64,000 nucleotides of DNA from Gadus chalcogrammus (GCF_026213295.1 NC_079427.1:2177719-2241718), one strand, 5' to 3'. Shown: positions 25,110 to 44,300, counted from the stretch's first letter. Translations and numbers: made by a program. The notes: generated by a model from the sequence alone, not told the origin.

Positions 25110-28003
25110 TTAGTGTCAGTGCAACCTTGATTGCATTTGTATACTGTTTACCATTGGATGTTTATGCATTTTGGCTTAATTCTTCCGCTGTAAAGCTGCA
25201 TTTGACTATTCCAGGGTCGTTTTGCACAGGCTTTCAATTGACCATGTTGACTAGTTTGTGGGAAGTTTTTTTTTTTTTTACCCTTGCTTACAATCCAACG
25301 GTTGCGACCACTTATGCAACTGGGCTGTGAACCTTGCAATTCTAGTTGCATATTTGTACACGCAAGCTTGTCCATTTCTATCGCCATCATTAACACTAGC
25401 TTCAGCATTTCCTTGTAGGCCATTAGCTGACTTGTGTATTGGAGCGATGATTTGGGTATTTTAAGATGCTTGAAAACCTAAAATAAAGCAAAATGCGTGT
25501 CTGGTGTGCAAGAGCCAATTTGTTGGCTTGCAGTAGTCGAGGAGTTGCCGTAGGTCGTAAGCCATCTGGAGGTGGTGGCAATGGAGGCTTGTGGTAGATC
25601 TGCCATCCAAGAAAGGTGAATTCTTCTGAAGCATGATTAATAGTTTAGTAAATTTAATCTATTCATATAGAACTATAAAATCCAAGACTGCAGCCAGTAA
25701 CTTGGATCGCAATATGTGGAAAGTATTAGTCTTCATTTGTAACAACAGAATAATTAACATGACAAACTAGGTTTCTTCCATTTTCTAACTAGGGGGACTT
25801 GACTGGTGAGTCTACTGGATTAATCAGTAGCGGTACTTTGCCCAACAGATTTGATGGCATGACTACAGGGTGACAAAGACAATTATTCCCTGCCTATCAA
25901 AAGAGACTTCTAAAAACATATCTGCTAGAACAGTTCCTATACTTTTTGTCTAATTTGGTCATGCTGCAAATTTACTTTTTGTAGTTGCTCCATATTTAGT
26001 TCTTTGACAGCCTCACCTGCTAGAAAAGTCTATTCAAATCGGCTAAATATAATGAACTAAATTAATAGCCATGAAATGTTGTCACTCATACTAATGGCAA
26101 ATACCCTCTTTCAGTTGGTGGTTCAACACTGATGTCTCTCTAGGCTTGAGGGAGAGCTCACAAGTAAATTACACGAATGTCCTGTTACACGAATTGGCTG
26201 TAGTTTTTCGAGCCCTGCCCGTTCCACAGATGATTGACTTGTTTAATTTTCATGTCAGTACTTCTAACTCAGTGGCTGTAAGTGGGATATAAGGATTTCA
26301 AGTAATTTTGCAAAAAATTAAATACTAACGCAACTGAAATGTTTATTAGGCTATTAACAATATTATAAAAATGATACCGTAATGCACCCGTTGTTTCTCT
26401 TTGGATCTTTTGAATAAATGGATCAATAAATGGTGAATCGCAATGATCGCAAGCAGAGGAACGTGAGTCATTGAGCAGCAGCTGAACCAGTCTAAAAATC
26501 CCTTCATCACAAAAACACTTAGTGATAAGTCACCACAGTGCCTAAAAACCATACACGTCATTCATGTTAAGTAAAAGGAAAAACCTCGGACATGAGAAGT
26601 TAACGGAGCCGTGCACTAGGCCCTCTTGAATCCCGGGCCGAAACAGCATTTGTTTCACCACGACTCCTTTCAGCTGCCCACCCCTCCTTCTCCAGCAAAA
26701 AAATAATAACATAAAACGGCTATAAAACGCTTGAGGTGGCGTTTTGAAAAGAGAAAACTTGCATTTTTTTAGTACATGGCATAAAGATAATTATGATCCT
26801 TTGATTGATATCCAGAATTTTTTTGCGGAGACACATTCCTGTTCCCCACTTGGATTGGAGTGAACGGAGATATCTACTTCTGGGCCCCTAGAATCTCTTT
26901 ATTTCCCGCTTAAACAGCTGCAATACCCGGCTTGGCCGCTGAGCACTGGTGGATCGCGGAAGCATGCACTGTTCCTGAGTCATTGGTAACGAACGTCGTG
27001 AAAACGCTCATGGCTAACGAGGACTCCAGGGGTACTCGTAGGACAACCCAGTCTCCAGAGAAAAACGTTCTCAGAGAACTCTTCTGCAAACGACAAACAC
27101 GTTGCTCAGTCAATGTTTCAGGGCCAAAATATGTTTATAAGTCAACGTTCCATTGTAAAGAGTGACTTTCAAGTTTCTTATTTCAGCACAGAAGAAAGAT
27201 GGCGGCCAGCCGTGTAAAATGGTACATTTTAGGGCCGTTTCTGTATCGCATTTCTCTAGCGAGAAATGTGTACTTTATGTTCACAATCTTGATTCAGAGA
27301 ATGCATATGAGCTTTAGTTTGGATGTTACGCGGATATAGAACGTTCCTGCCAGCGAAATGATGTGAACTGGCGTAATGCCGTAATTCCCATGCGTTACCA
27401 TGATGACACAAATATGTGTCATATTAGCCTACGTATCTGATACACACATAAAAGACGATTATTTGCATGCTTCCCAACCCATTTTTATTCCCACTGCAGC
27501 ATGGTGACGTAGCCTATACAATAAATTGTAATTTGGGTGTTTAATCATATGAACTTGAAGCGTTAATATAACTCCCCATTATAGTCTAACGCTGTGTGTA
27601 CAGTAGGCCTTGAATTATTCTAAATAGGCCTATATCAATATTTCTAGGCTTTCAATATTTGTCAGCTATGCATGCGTAACCGAGTTCCGGTTAGGGACTC
27701 TTATTTTGAAGGAGCAGAACGGAAGTGTCTGCGTGTGGGTCGCTGTTTTGACTGTGTGTTGGGAGCGCGAAAATAATAAAGAGGATCGCCCCGTTCAGTG
27801 AGACAATAAAACGCTCGGTTACATACATATTACTTTTTATATGCATATATACATATATATAATTATCTATATATATAGTCCTATATATTTTTTTCTAAAC
27901 ATTTCTGTCATTTGATCTCTGTCTTTGTGTCATTGACTTATTTGTTTAAGAGGAGGAGCATAACAACAGTTTCCTTTTCACCCTCCCTCCCTGAGGTTCA
28001 AGA
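25110..28003. other. Intergenic DNA upstream of the first CARD gene
   Basis: No coding gene is recognised in 25110-27690. 27690-28003 is the likely promoter and 5' UTR of the CARD-death gene. An AAGATGGCGGC motif at about 27197 is a YY1-type initiator; it opens a 45-codon ORF without a known domain. Confidence 0.45.
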
Positions 28004-32841
<4,838 letters not shown>

Positions 32842-33441
32842 TTACTTGGCAGATGCCATAGTGCAGTAGATGTCTCCGTCGAAAGAAAAGCCCTGAAGAT
32901 TGACCAAAACTAGTGATGGGCCAACTAACGTGTAACGTCATCACCCTATTCCGCTCCAACCACTTGATGGAAACGCACCTAATTCAAATTACTTTTTTGC
33001 GAACTTTCTAAAGATTCTCATCACCTTTTAGATGGAAACGCAGCTACTGTCCTGACCCAGGAATGTTAAGACGTCTGTTTGAGGGAAAATAAAAATGGTT
33101 TGACCATTCTTTATTCTGATTTTTCCAGTTTCCCCAAGAGGCAGCTTGTAGTGTTTTATAAAAATAAAAGATTTGATATATTATAATGTAATTATTCAAG
33201 TGAATTTATAAACATGATGTGATTTCACGCAGAGGTATCAAAAGTGTATTCACATTCATTACTCAGGTAGAAGTAGGCTTGGGTTTAAAAAGACCTCTGT
33301 AGAAGTTGAAGGATCAACTCAAGCTTTTTACTCAAGTAAAAGTGTAAAACTACTGGTTTCAATGGACAAAAGCTAAGGCCACAGGGCCTATAGTGCTCTA
33401 CCCTACCTCTAAAAAAAAAAAAATAATCTTACATTGAAATG

Positions 33442-33879
33442 TTAAAGGCACCCAGTGCAACTTTATGTAAACATTCAATGAAAAATAAACATTCAATTTC
33501 TAGTCTTTTTTACACGTAGTAAGTTTCAATAACTCCATACCATTGCATATCGACATTCAAGGAGCAAAGATGAGACGTCGTTGTGTGGTGAGAACTGATA
33601 GAAAATCGTAAACAACAACAATCGCCGGTGGGGAGAAGCCATTTTTCCATTGACTGGAAGCCTGCTTTATTTATTGTAGGTTACAAAAAATAAAGAAAAT
33701 GGCGGCATTGTTGTTGTTATCGATTTTCTATCAGTTCTCACCACAAAACGACGTCTCATCTTTGCTGCTTGAATGTCGGTTTGCATTGGTATGGAGTTAT
33801 TGAAACTTACTACGTGTAAAAAAGACTAGAAATTGAATGTTTATTTTTAAGCCTCGAAAGTTGCACTGGGTGCCTTTAA
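33442..33879. mobile_element. Foldback MITE
   Basis: Long inverted arms (about 190 bp, starting TTAAAGGCACCCAGTGCAAC and ending in its complement) surround a short centre with ATGGCGGC. Flanks allow two readings: a TTAA target site, or a 6-bp AATGTT duplication flanking AAAGGCACC ends. No coding capacity. Confidence 0.8.
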
Positions 33880-34245
33880 TGTTGAACATTTTGGAATGCA
33901 ACTCATTCAGCATGCAATGAACGTCTTTCACTCAGAACTCGCGATACATTCTACTTCTTCGAGCTCTGGTGATACGTACCATAGCGCTGCTGCCCCCTGG
34001 TGGAATGGCTGGTGCAATTACAACCAACCTAATAGAAACTGTTTGAACTCCGCACAGAACTATTAACTATCCTGAACCCAGGGTGCCACAATAGAGCTAG
34101 TGTTAGTAAGAGTTATATTACTCAAGCAATAGAGCTAGGTGTTAGTAAGAGTTATATTAACGTTAGCAATAGAGCTAGTGTTAGTAAGAGTTATATTAAC
34201 GTTAGTGTTCCCAGGAGTCAGGAGCTGTTCTAGGGGCCGTCCCAC

Positions 34246-35168
<923 letters not shown>

Positions 35169-35694
35169 TCATCTGTGATAGTAACGTAGCTGTGGTCACA
35201 CGCACGCACGCGCGCGCACGCACACACACACGCACACAAACAGCGTCTTCTCAGCGTAACATCCAGGGGGAGGGAGGGAGCAGAAAGTGCCTGCGGAACG
35301 CACCTGCGCTCAGAGGAGGACGGACACCGACACTCAAGTATCAACACACAAAGTGAACAGGGTGGAGAAGGAGGAAGGGAGGAAGATCCCCCCGGAGGAT
35401 GGTGGCGGAGATGGCGCACTGCGAAGCGGCTTGTCGGTCGGGAGATGGGTAAGGTTCGACCAGAACGCGCAATAAGGTTCGAATGGGAATGCAGGGGGAC
35501 GCGATTCGGTTGTTCAGACGGATGTTGTTATTGGGTTATACTTTACGATGATGTTTTTTTTTTGTGTTATGATGTTGTGCAGAGGCAATGTGCGTGTAGT
35601 GGATACGGCGCTTTCCTTGTTCATTTGACTATCTAGAAAGTTAACTGGTTATAAAGCAAACACGCACAGGTCTACACACACATAGGCCTACACG
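35169..35694. other. Possible first exon just left of the big transposon
   Basis: Near 35399-35448, ATGGTGGCGGAGATGGCGCA continues open for 16 codons to a donor-like GG|GTAAGG. It follows a purine-rich stretch that could be a 5' UTR. No partner exon in matching phase was found, so it stays a possibility. Confidence 0.25.
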
Positions 35695-35703
35695 CACATC
35701 CGT
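35695..35703. repeat. 9-bp target-site duplication, left
   Basis: CACATCCGT lies immediately outside the left terminal inverted repeat and is repeated exactly at 49438-49446. Confidence 0.85.
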
Positions 35704-35859
35704 ACCGTGGTAAAGTTGGTTTTATATTGGACGTTGGATATTCGACACATTCGAAAAATCCATTTAGCACTGCTCTTGATGTACGGAATTTGTGTCTAAC
35801 CAACTTAGATGTGTTATTACACGGCCTGTCTATGTAAAGCAAAAAATGTTTTTCCAAAA

Positions 35860-37640
35860 AAAGAACTTTTGATTTTATATAATTTTTAATGTTGATAAAT
35901 GCTTTAAAACGATTATGTACTATTACTATTTACTTACCCTTTCAAAACACAGAGGGTGAACTCAGCTAACTGCCCTACAAATAACACAAAGCTTATTCTC
36001 TAAAAAAAAAACACCCTTTCATCTTATATAATTTTTTTATGTTAAATGCTATAAATCTATTATGCGGCTTGACCTTTTGACCTATCACATGTCTCAAAAC
36101 ACGGTGAGAACCCATCTAACTGCCCCCACACATCAAACACAAAGCTAATTCTTTCCAGAAACCAACCTTTTGATTTTATTCTGCTTTTTTAATGTTAAAA
36201 AAGGCTATAAATCTATTATGCGGCTTGACCTTTTGACCGACCTATATCAAAACACATCTGGTGAACTCAGCCTAAACTGCCCCACACATAACACAAAAGC
36301 TTATTTTCTCAAAACACCTACCCTTTGATTTTATATATATATTTTACTCTCAGAAAATGCTATAAATCTATTATGCGGCTTGACCTTTTGACCTATCCAT
36401 TTCAAAACACATCTGGTGAACTCAGCTAACTTCCCCACACATAAGACAAAGCTTATTTTTTCCAAAAACCCACCTTTTGATTTTATACTATTTTTTTATG
36501 TTAAAAAAGGCTATAAATCTATTATGCGGCTTGACCTTTTGACCTACCCATATCAAAACACATCTGGTGAACCCATATAACTTCCCCACACATAACACAA
36601 AGCTTATTTTCTCAAAACACCTACCCTTTGATTTATACTATTTTTTAATGTTAAAAAAGGCTATAAATCTATTATGCGGCTTGACCTTTTGACCTACCCA
36701 TATCAAAACACATCTGGTGTAATCAACTAACTGCCCCACACATAACACAAAGCTTATTTTCTCAAAATACCTACCCTTTGATTTTAAATATTTTTTTTTA
36801 TCTCAGAAAAAGCTATACATCTATTATGCGGCTTGACCTTTTGACCTACCCATATCAAAACACGTGTGATGAAACCATCTAACTGCCCCACACATAACAC
36901 AAAGCTTATTTTTTCCAAAAACCCACCTTTTTGATTTTATACTATTTTTTTAATGTTAAAAAAGGCTATAAATCCATTATGCGGCTTGACCTTTTGACCT
37001 ACCCATTTCAAAAGAAATCTGGTGAACTCAGCTAACTACCCCACACATAACACAAAGCTTATTTTCTCAAAACACCTACCCTTTGATTTTATATATATAT
37101 TTTACTCTCAGAAACTGCTATAAATCTATTATGCGGCTTGACCTTTTGACCTACCCATTTCAAACACAATCTGGGGAACTCAGCTAACTGCCCACACATA
37201 ACACAAAGCTTATTTTTTCCAAAAACCCAACTTTTGATATTAATACTTTTTTTTTTATGTTAAAAAAGGCTAGAAATCTATTATGCGGCTTTGACCTTTT
37301 ACCTACCCATTTCAAAACACATCTGGTGAACTCAGCTAACTGCCCACACATAACACAAAGCTTATTTTTTCCAAAATCTCACCTTTTGATTTTATACTAT
37401 TTTTTTAAGGTTAAAAAAGGCTATAAATCTATTATGCAGCTTGACCTTTTGACCTACCCATATCAAAACACATCTGGTGAACCCTATAACTTCCCCCACA
37501 CATAAGACAAAGCTTATTTTTCTCAAACAACCTACCCTTTAATTTATACTATTTTTTTAAATGTTAAAAAGGCTATAAATCTATTATGCGGCTTGACCTT
37601 TTGACCTACGCATATCAAAACATACCTGTGACCTATGCTA
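35860..37640 (+). repeat. Left subterminal array, 11 units of ~153 bp
   Basis: Each unit contains TCTATTATGCGGCTTGACCT, a CATATCAAAACACATCTGGT block, a CCCCACACATAACACAAAGC block and a T-rich spacer. Copies of ATTATGCGGC occur near 36059, 36214, 36370, 36521, 36671, 36824, 36976, 37129, 37280, 37431 (variant) and 37582. Confidence 0.95.
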
Positions 37641-37654
37641 TATACATGCTGGTC

Positions 37655-38060
37655 TTAGTGGTAATTTAACTCTCATAGAGTCAAATTTAACACTTTCTTG
37701 GTGTTTATATAATCCTCACCAAATTGGAGTTAAAGTAACACTTTTGAAAGTGTTAATATTTTAACTCTTAAATAGTGTTAAATATTTAACACTCAGTGTT
37801 GTTTTTTAACACTTTACAGTGTATTTGTAACACTATATGGTGTTACTTACCAACACTAAGAGTGTTGATTTATTACACATTAAAGTGTGTTTTTAACACT
37901 ATATGGTGTTACTTACCAACACTAAGAGTGTTGATTTATTACACATTAAAGTGTGTTTTTACACTATATGGTGTTATTACCAACACTAAGAGTGTTGATT
38001 TATTTACACATTAAAGTGTGTTTTTAACACTATATGGTGTTACTCACTAGGGTGTTTTTA
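37655..38060. repeat. AACACT/AGTGTT-rich tandem block, left
   Basis: A ~72-bp unit with ACACTATATGGTGTTACTTA and CCAACACTAAGAGTGTTGAT repeats three times and is full of short palindromes. A related, shorter block lies at 47630-47715 just inside the right array. Confidence 0.9.
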
Positions 38061-38315
38061 ACTTTTAGTTAATCATTTTTCACCAAGTTTAAAATGCTTC
38101 TTATTCAACTGTAAGAAAAACCACATTGCTACAGTATAAAGTATAATCAAACCTTAAACAAACTATTTATTTTGTTTTTTATTCAACATTGCAGCTCAAA
38201 CAATATTGCACACAAGATCCAGGCATCAAACACATTGACAGATAATGTCTCTCCTCCACTCTTCTCACTAATGAACCACTCCAGTGTGGATATGAGTAAG
38301 GTGGAAATAGGCCCC

Positions 38316-38787
38316 GTCACGTTAAAATTGTACCGGGGGCGAAAATTGTACCGGCCTACGTCATCAGTTGTTTACATCTTGCAAAAAACATTCGGCTCAT
38401 GTTTCCAAAAGACGAAATAACATAACACAGATAACGGATCGCTAGATAACACTTGTTTTTACTTTATATTTGTATTGTATTAATTGTTTAATCGAATAGC
38501 AACAGACGACGCGATCGTCTGTTGCCGGGAAACGGGCGATCGCGTCAAATGACGTAGGAAGGTTCTTGTACATTCCCACGTCATTGACGCGATCGCCTCG
38601 ATTTAAACAATTAAATACAATACAAATATAAAGTAAAAACAGTGTTATCTAGCGATCCGTTATCTGTATTATGTTATTTCGTCTTTTGGAAACATGAGCC
38701 GAATGTTGTCGGCAGGTTGTCAAGATGTAAACAACTGATGACGTAGGCTCGGTACAATTTTCGCCCCCGGTACAATTTTAACGTGAC
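38316..38787. mobile_element. Foldback MITE inserted in the composite element
   Basis: A 472-bp inverted repeat starts GTCACGTTAAAATTGTACCG and ends in its complement. The arms are about 195 bp; the centre contains several CGATCG palindromes (GACGCGATCG, GGGCGATCGCG). No coding capacity and no clear target duplication. Confidence 0.85.
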
Positions 38788-38909
38788 AGCCCAAATGAAT
38801 ATATTTACACATTTCACAAAATGACACGCAACTTATGCACATGAAAAAAGTTAGTTGACCAGAACAACCAGTACGTGAGGAATAGGATATGTACACAACC
38901 TATGCATAT

Positions 38910-41347
38910 TTAAAATGAAAACAAAGGCACAATATATTGGCTCACATCTCTACCATAAGCATTTTGTAAGACAAAGGGCTTATACATTTCAAGACTGTCT
39001 GCTTTTATAACATCTTTGTCGTCACTTTCAAATACTTGGTAGGCATGAAAATGTTCACTGAATTGATCAACCACAAGTTTTGTCACTAGGAAGTACATAA
39101 CACTTTCAACTAAAAGGATCTTTTGTATTCTGCAAAACACTGGCATTTCATGTTCAATCCCTCTGCAAACAACTAGTCCTGTCCTGTACTCTGTCCCACT
39201 GATTCTAACCCAATTAGTCGAGGAAGATGTCTTTTGGTACAGCATGAAGGGCTCGGGCAAACCTTTCACGATCCTCATCAAATGAAATGGTTTCAAAGGT
39301 CCATACTCCATATGGTTTAAAGGTGATGTCTCCCAATGATATCTTTAGACATTTGATGTTTTTGGCAGAGATTTGGTGATGTTCTTGAAGTTTTTTAAGA
39401 GTGTTCTTGAATACTTTGTGTTTTGCTTCACAATCTCATGCTCCACATATGAAGTAGAGGCCCTAGTTTTTCTTATGCAAGCTGGGTAGTGTATCATGAA
39501 ATGATGTTTTGGGATCAGGTTTCTGTGCGGATACAGCTGTTGTGAACAACTCATGATGTTCCATTATTAGATGTTTTAAAAGTACAGTCATGCCTAGTGT
39601 AACAGAAGGAGAACAATATGGATGTTGATAATCTGCAGTAAAATCAACAGCAAAAGCCAGTTTTGTTTCCTTCTGGCACAATGTCACCAAAAAGTAAAGG
39701 GATGTTCCTCACAAGACAAAGAGTCTGAATGGAATTGAGGCCGATGTTATTGCCAATACTGTCTAAATTAATCCTTGTAGGACGGTTTTTTTCGCTCCAA
39801 GTACCCATAGTCAAAGCATAAATTCTAGATAACAGATCAGGCTTTGACAGAACATTTTCTGAGAGATATTCCAAAGTACTTCATCTCATACGGAGCCACC
39901 CCTTCTAGTATGTCGTGCATTATGTCGAACGCAAAAATTGTGGCTAACATGAAAGAACTGTAGGCCATTAAGAGATTGAATTCCTTTTCAACCAAACATG
40001 ATACTTCTGTGGGTCTGATTGCAACTCATTGCAGTGCATTTCAAAAAAGCTCTTTTCACGCAAGATATCTTTGGGTGGTCCTCACTGTAAACATTCTGGC
40101 ATCACCTTTTCAATCAAACATAAACGACAGTCAATACGTCCCATTAAAAGGACTCTGTAAACCCTAAATTGCATGCATTCCCAGTTGTCCCCAGTTATCT
40201 GACATATAGTGCCATGGACTTTTTCAGTGGAGAAGGGCAAGTCAAGACCGTGACTTTCCAGTGTTTTAATGTCATTTATCAGAGGCTGAAGAATAGGATC
40301 AAAGCCATATTTTTTTACATCTTCAGTGTGAAACAGTGCGACCAAATGGATGTTCATCACAGCAGAGTTAAACTTTGGTGGCAGATTTCTAAGGACAAAA
40401 TAGAGAGCACCCATTTTGTGAATACCGCGTTTTGAACCCAGTGGGTTAGCAGTTTCAAAGTCATCATCATAGTACATCTGAATTTGTAAAGAAGTCGGTT
40501 GTTTAGAGAACAATGCATGCGTCTTAAAATAACTACCATCACAAAAGTCTTCAAATATGTCAGTTTTCGATACAAAAGTTTCCCCAAGCAATTTACAAAT
40601 ATCCGAATTGCGGCACATGAATTGGATTTCAAAATTGGAACGTAAACAAAAGGTGTCTTTTACTTGAACTTGATCATAAGTACCGGTTTGTTTATTTCGC
40701 CTTGTATCGAATCGATGTCCTAACATTATTTCTACAGGCTCAACAACACCCCATTTTTTGTTGAAATATCTTGTTCTTTTAGTTTCAGTATTAAAGCTTA
40801 CAAATGGATTTTCAAAAGTATCAAGACCTTCTAATGTAGATCGGATAGGATTGTCTTTAGGCACAGCAGATAGTATTTCTTGCTTAACTTGGGAGTGCAG
40901 TCCAGTAGCAAGTTCTTCCAAATCACTAACAATTGTTGAAACAAGACTATTTGCCATACCACTTTCTTGAAGTTTAGCTACAATTGAGGCACTGATATTT
41001 TTAGTATGTTCTTTGTTAAGACCAGATACATTGTCCTCAAAACAACCAGCCTCTAAGCTCTGTGGGACACCTGTTTCACCAACTTCTAAAGTACTTTGGA
41101 CACTGTGATGGATAGCTTGAAAGGACTCCGGGTTTGCTGCAACACCACTTTGACAAAAATTCTCCTCATGAACTCTCATTAAATGTTTTTTGAAACCGGA
41201 ATATGACAAAAACTGACGCCTACAACGATCTTGTGCACAAACCAACTTAAACCTCCTGCAAGGATATAAACTGTGATCAATTCTTAAATGGGTTACCAAG
41301 GACTGGACATCCTGGTGTACAGCTTCACATATGAAACACTTATACAT
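38910..41347 (-). pseudogene. C2H2 zinc-finger / transposase-like gene, broken
   Basis: The first 380 or so codons (from ATG at 41345-41347) are open. They hold two C2H2 fingers (YKCFICEAVHQDVQ to H-x4-H at about 2-25; CAQDRCRRQF to HLMRVH at about 37-60), then a long region with GVVEPVEIMLGHR, LPPKFNSAVMNIHLVALFHT and HGTICQITGDN. The frame is lost near 40190 and recovered for CRLCLIEK, a Cys knuckle. Further downstream an IFAFDIMHDILEGVAPYEM motif (about 39870-39940) and NLDSIGNNIGLNSIQTL are read in other frames, with stops between. The family is multiplied in fish genomes as unnamed proteins; the Asp-x-Met-His motif recalls Tnp2/Plavaka-type transposases. I read it as the mobilising protein of the 13.7-kb element, by inference from position. 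It lies 34 bp downstream of the SAMD3-like stop codon. Confidence 0.65.
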
Positions 41348-41380
41348 TTTAATACGTTTTTAATTTTATACGTTTTAATC

Positions 41381-44300
41381 CTAGTTCAGGAGTTTTGCCC
41401 GCAACTCACGGATTCTTGGAGACTCATCTGTTGTTGTGACATCGATGTTGTAGACTGTTGTCTGCACAAATGTGTAGAGCTGGACCAGGGACTCCTCGTA
41501 TGACAGGTTGAACACGTAGTGTGATTTGAACAGTCCATCAAAAGCACCTAAGGAGCTGGTGCTTGGCAGGGATGAGCTGTTTGTCAACGACAATATAGAA
41601 GTTGTCAATCTTGTTCTGGGTGCGACCAGCAGCAAGGATGTACGGTTGTTGACCCTTTCTCCCACGCAGGTGTTCATCAATGCTGCAGCACGACTGAAAA
41701 ACAGAATAAGTTGAACACCTTAATGTTAGTGCTCCCCCTTTTGTGATGTTATTCAATAGTTTGCTTTTCAATATCGTGTTTGACAAATATCACTAATTTT
41801 TTTCCATTTATTTTTTCTATTTCATGAATTAATTCTGAAAAATCCATCTAAAGCGCGTTAATGGCAAGGAAGGCCTTGTATATTAAATCATAAAGTCCAT
41901 GAAGTAATGGCAGGGGGGTGTAGGGATGGAGGAGGTCAGAGAGGTAACGGGGGGCCAGAGCATGCAGGGACTTGTAGGTGAGTAGGAGGATTTTAAACTT
42001 GATCCGGGACTTAACAGGTAACCAGTGGAGTTGCATCAGGATGGGGGTGATGTGTATTAAATGTCATTTATCAAATGCAAAAGTCTGCTTTGTATATGGG
42101 CCTTTGGCCTACCTGCTCGCTAAGCGATACGCATCAGCCTTTGAAAAACTCATATTGGTCAACTACATTAGTTCTCTCTTTTGTTGCTGGGGAAAGAACA
42201 GATGAGACATCCATACCTTGTGAAAGTGAACCATTTTTTCCACTGCATCACTGGCACTGATTTTGCTCCTCTTCCGTCCAGCTGTGGGTGGCAAGAGATG
42301 AAGGAGCAGCAGCAGAGAAGCCATGTCACTGTCCCAGCCTATCAGGGGGGAGATACAACACAAAACAAGTCATCAGTATCAACTTGGAAGGCACAAAGTA
42401 AAGAGCACTAGCTATTTGGAATGAAAACCAACACTGCACACTTACTAGTGTCATCATTCTCCGTAGGTTTCTCAGCAGCATTCAGAAGTCGGCACAGCTC
42501 TTTTGACTGAGTCAGTTGTTTGGCCTCTTTGATAACCTTGTACTTGAATGCCGTGTCCCACTTTTCAAGCATCTTGGATGCTGTTTCACCACCAAACAGC
42601 AGCAGGAGGTCTTGATTCAGCTGTTGATCATACACCAATGTAAATACATTACGCTAATGGTCAGAGTATAATTAACTATTGGAACCCAACCAAATTAAAG
42701 ACAAGAGTTTAAAGACTGGATTTTAAATAAAATTCACAACTCACTAGTCCTTTGACATCTATAAAACGTGGAAATGTTTTGAAGACGTCGGCAGATCTCT
42801 GTGCATCACGCACTAGGTCTTGGCGATGTTGTAAGGTCAACTTCATCTTCTCAAACACACCTGCCTCATCAGGAGAGTGAACAAGAAAAGAAATAGCCTC
42901 CCTGCAAGCATCTCCATCAAGCTGCTGCTGCTCTGTGGCAGCTGGTCTTTGGAGCTTTGGTCCTTGTAGTTGAGGCACTGTGCCTGCCTGTGGACTGCCC
43001 GTCGCCCGGTTCTTCCTGGACATGGTCCTCAGGCGCTATGATAAAAATCCTGTGTTTTTCACCCCATCATAGAAGTGCTCCTGTGAAGATGATTCAAACA
43101 CTATTACAAAGGCCTATCACTACTTGATCTTAAGTTATTTTTCGTCTTCATGGCTATCTTCATGGTCGAGTCAAACTTTGTAGCAAACTTTGCTCAGTGG
43201 TACTATGTCGTGCATCTTTTAGATCAGTATAAATTAACAGTGCATTCAATCATGTAAGCTAAACCCAAAAGCTCTTGTCTGTAAAACTTTATTAGAAAGT
43301 AACCTTTTTTTTTTTAAAACTTACATATCCCTTTGGAGAAAAAGGATCCTTCAGCGAGGGAAAGAGTGTAATGATTCCCAGGGCATACTTCTCTTTTTGC
43401 TGACGTGGAACAATCCTCCTTTAGAGAAAAAACTATTCAACATCAAAATTCAAATGCTCCACTAATGACTATAGCAACACAACTGTTATTTCAAAATTCA
43501 TTACATTCCTTCTTAATAAACCATTTCTAAACAGAAAAGTTTGTTAAAATGTATTTAAGAACCACGTACCCATGCATTTCAGTCATATGGCTAGTCAGAA
43601 TGTTAACAAGGTGTCTCCGGGTGCTGTGCGTCAACGTATTTTCTGACTTGTACTCTTCCAGGACATCCTCACCTCCAGGTTTCCTTAGCAAGGCATTTTC
43701 TACCATCTTTTCACATAAGAGAAATAGATCAGTGTACATTTCAGTCTTCTGTGATAAAAATAATTTGAACAATAACCTGCCTGTTCCGATTTACTTTCCT
43801 CGCTAAATGAACAATTCTAATTCATGCACCTTTCTAAATGTCAAAATACTGATTGGTGATAATCTCAAATGAAATGAGATTGTATGTTTGCAAGTGACAA
43901 CTATTGCTCAAGTACCTCTTTCGCTGCCTCTGACCCTGAGGCCTCTGTGGTACTTCTGTTCATGACTTCAAAGTTGGATACATTTCTGTCTATGGGAATC
44001 CCCCGTTCTCTTCGACTGGAGAGGTCATTATCACTCGAAGAAGGTGACATGTTATCAGTGAGGGAAGATGGTGATGAATGATCTAAAGGAGAGAAAACTT
44101 TAAAAACAAGGAAATCTGCTATTGTGGGGATGACAGTCAGAAGTAGAAATTATTTTTGATATGGTTATGATTTCAAATAAAACCATTGACTGTCATTTTT
44201 GACTCAGAAAACTGACCCAGTGTAACATGCTTAGAACAATAACAAAATTAGCAAATGGATGCCGATCCATAGTTTGCTAAAATGTGTTAATTTCTTGACC

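Noticed and set aside
26932..27165. 77-codon frame near the CARD-gene promoter
   Set aside because: No domain, no clear splice sites, and both strands are open over the same stretch, so coding is not supported.
35860..37640. CRISPR-like regular spacing of repeats
   Set aside because: The ~153-bp units are contiguous diverged tandem copies with no unique spacers of constant length, and the host is a vertebrate.
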